NCBI GenBank assembly: GCA_964017195.1
Contig: OZ024898.1
Span: forward strand, 15,044,057-15,108,056
Direction of reading: 5' to 3'
From: Siderastrea radians
Taxonomy: Eukaryota > Cnidaria > Anthozoa > Scleractinia > Rhizangiidae
DNA: 64,000 bases
Positions 61,495 to 64,000 of this stretch are shown here, piece after piece (position 1 is the first letter of the stretch; every line of letters starts with the position of its first letter). Both the position numbers and the translations under genes were made by a program. The notes under the pieces are model-generated. The model saw only the letters and a list, made by a program, of their open reading frames with translations, was not told the DNA's origin and made no database searches.

Positions 61495-61500
61495 AATAAA
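61495..61500 (+). terminator. Polyadenylation signal AATAAA of the GPCR gene
   Basis: Canonical hexamer 37 nt after the stop codon. The cleavage site itself cannot be placed. Confidence 0.6.
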
Positions 61501-64000
61501 CAGCCAATGGGATCTACTTCATTTCGTCTTTGTATTATGCATCTGTCTTATCTAATGAAACACACTGGAAACTGAAATGGGAATCACAGTGAGTAAAATG
61601 CGTCTCAGACAGACTCCCGCTCGAGGGGCGCTGAAAGGCTGCCACCATCACGCAGCAAATTTTATTCAAGAAAGCTTTTTCTTCAAAATATTTAAGATTA
61701 GAGGTCAATCATTGAACGTAAATTGAATTTATGACGATTTTTATCGCTGTACGGGCAATTTTCACTTCTTTAGAAATAATTTGCAAGAGCACTCTGGAGT
61801 GTCCGATTCGATTCCATCACCCAAACGGCTAAGGTCGTAGCAAGCAGATAAGATTTGTGCCAAATCATCGTCCTTAATTCGTGATGATCAGAACTCTTTA
61901 CTTTCAGTGACCATATATTTTGGCGATAAAAAGTGAATTCAGGCGATGAACAAACGAACACAAGCGCGCGCTCATTTTAAATTCGGAAGACAAATTTGTT
62001 ATTATGACGTAAACCGAGTGAAGGGAAAACTTTCTTGAGAAGCACATGCGAGATGGTTATCGCTACATTTAGGTGCAGCTATAAGCGTGGAGATGCACTT
62101 TTGGGAGAAATTGCTCTGAAGTTACGAATTTAACTTTTCTGTGAAGGTAAATTTGTTGATACATTTTTTTTCTCAGCAGAAACACTCAGCGCAGTACAGT
62201 TCACTGATTTCAAATTTAGATATGCTAGAAGCAAATCAAATTACACGTAGATTTCAATACTTAATACCTTATAGTTAATTTTAGCAATCAAAAAGAATCT
62301 ACATGAAACTAGCCAGTGAATTCTAAAATACTTGGCTTTGAGTTTTACACAATTCGTCATCGTTTTCTATATTTTGACTAGGAACGGTATATTGGTTTAT
62401 AGTTACCTATCTTAGAACTGCTTTAAATGAAAAAAAAAAGAAGCAAATCAAAATTCAATCACGTGTCATTGGCATTTTAGAAGAAACACTGAAAGATTTA
62501 TTAACGTAATTATTTTAGCTTGAAGAACAAGCAACTGAAACAAAGTAGGAAAACAAGACAGTTGGAAAGGAAGAGTTGGACACCACATAGAGCTAACATT
62601 GCAAGACAATAATTTCGACCTTAGAAAATTTAAGGCGCGATACAAAATGCGTTTTCAATTTTTAGTCCTCTGTTTAATGTTGTTGAATGAATGGATGAAA
62701 CGTGGATGCATTTGCACTGAGCGATTACAGAGCATTTTCGACGGTTCCCACCCGTTCCTGGCCTCCATTTCGAAAGGTGTTCATTTTAGAGAGCATTTTC
62801 GAAAACCACCCTTTTTGGACGTAGAGGTCTCCTTTTTCCATCGTCTTGTTGAGCCAGTCTGAAGGATTGACATAAACGCATAAAAAGTAGCGTTTGTCAA
62901 CCAAAATTTCAGCCTCCTAATTGCCAAAAATATTTCCCCTTCCTCAACGATAGCGGCAAGGCATAACTTGAAGACGTCTCTCTGTAATAAGCTCTTGGCA
63001 GTTCATTGCAGTACAGGGAATAAGATTCCTGAAAAATGTCGGTGTCTTTGAAAAATACTTCACCGTAAATGCCAATGCCATTATTTTGTTGTTCACAGGA
63101 GGCACTGATACCTTTGTACAGCTAATTCCTTTTCTCACTGTGCATGGAAAAGCCGCATGAAAATAAAAATATTTTATTTTATGTAATTTTATTTCATTTT
63201 CACTTTGATACCATCAAGAGTGTGCTTCCTGTTATTCCAAGTTTCCACATTGGGAAAGCTTTGCCTGTTTAAATGAGCATAATCGCATCCGGCATTTGCT
63301 CCTGTCGCATACAGAAGAATAATCCAAGTCATGAGAAGATGAAGGGTTAGATTCTAAAAATGTAAGCGAAATCAATAAAATGACTCCTAGCTTCGTGGTG
63401 TGAAAGCAGTTTGAGTAATTGCTTTTTTCAGGATGGGAAAAAATACCTCCGCAATACTGCTGCGCTGCTCTAGCAATTAACTGAGCTATGAACCGTGAGT
63501 TAGTTGTGGGTTCCAAAATCCCTTGCGAAAAAGGATAATGTTATAAAAATTACAGTACACATTAAGGGATTATTTAAAAATTCTTTCATATACAGTTTTT
63601 CCTTTTTTAGAACAGGATTACGGATTCTCTCATTAACATTTCGACGAATGCAAAAATGTTTCTGTTACTTTGTGTTTCGGTGTTCAGTTTGCAGTTTTGG
63701 AGAATTTTGTAGATGGTTACTAGGAGGAAGAAGAAAACAGGGGGTCGAACTGTATTTAAAGGAGAAATATTGTAGATTTAATGAAGTTTTGAAATTATCA
63801 GTTATAATTAAAACTATAAGTTAAAATTAATAGTTAATATATAGAGTCCAAAGCAGTGTGTTACCAAACCGAACGCACAATTGTAGTTTACGTAAGCCAG
63901 TAAAGTGGTAATAGAAGTTTAAAACCCACATGCAGTGAATCAGTTATGAATCTTGCTGGCGTAAGAGGTAAAGATATAAACAGGCGGAAAACGTAAATAA
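61501..64000. other. No gene seen downstream of the GPCR
   Basis: AT-rich sequence. ORFs of up to ~106 codons lack domains, splice context or conserved motifs. No bounded repeat was identified. Confidence 0.5.

Overview
This is a eukaryotic, AT-rich, repeat-rich window. Three things point to an animal, most likely an anthozoan cnidarian such as a stony coral: a Polinton/Maverick (adintovirus-like) block, many small foldback DNA transposons and a tRNA-derived SINE, and a multi-exon adhesion GPCR with GT-AG introns. The species assignment is inference.

Layout. (1) 1-10916: most of a Polinton-type element, all genes on the + strand, entering from outside the left edge. It carries a candidate penton, a small basic protein, a double-jelly-roll-type major capsid protein, a basic/hydrophobic virion protein, an adenain-type protease, a zinc-ribbon ORF, a PLA2-like ORF, a DDE integrase with chromodomain, several small Zn-finger or hypothetical ORFs, and a protein-primed DNA polymerase B that ends before its palm motifs B and C. 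The packaging ATPase is not in the window. Five structural ORFs share a TCTAA(A)C box 15-18 nt before the ATG. Three later ORFs share a different box, two of the three copies containing TACTATAGTA. The PLA2-like and integrase ORFs lack such boxes and are each joined to the ORF before them by an in-register -1 frameshift heptamer. (2) 10917-15330: non-coding DNA with a 48-bp direct repeat, a tight cluster of short-loop hairpins, and a ~64-bp minisatellite. (3) 15509-22278, minus strand: a large transposon with three ORFs. ORF1 has two RFX-like winged helices, an internal duplication and a zinc finger. ORF2 is a candidate transposase core. ORF3 has a chromodomain and a C-terminal Ulp1-type cysteine protease. 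ORF1 ends in TTTAAAC-TAG, with a 12-bp perfect stem 7 nt after the heptamer, a textbook -1 ribosomal frameshift signal into ORF2. ORF2 and ORF3 are in one frame, separated by a single TAA. (4) 22.3-46.8 kb: no convincing host gene, but many bounded foldback/TIR elements with recognisable target duplications (24592, 25166, 29319, 44189, 45595), a 48-bp perfect inverted repeat, a LINE-like 3' tail, a Penelope-like remnant and microsatellites. (5) 46856-61457: an 18-exon adhesion GPCR gene on the + strand (885 codons plus stop; every splice phase checks), encoding signal peptide, C-type lectin-like domain, Ser/Ala-rich stalk, GAIN/GPS and seven TM helices. (6) 61501-64000: nothing recognisable.

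Most promising material: the frameshift signal of the minus-strand transposon (20468-20566); the apparent chain of -1 frameshifts plus paired promoter-box classes in the Polinton; the hairpin cluster at 11436-11798; and the RecQ-like helicase fragment carried inside a TA-flanked TIR element.
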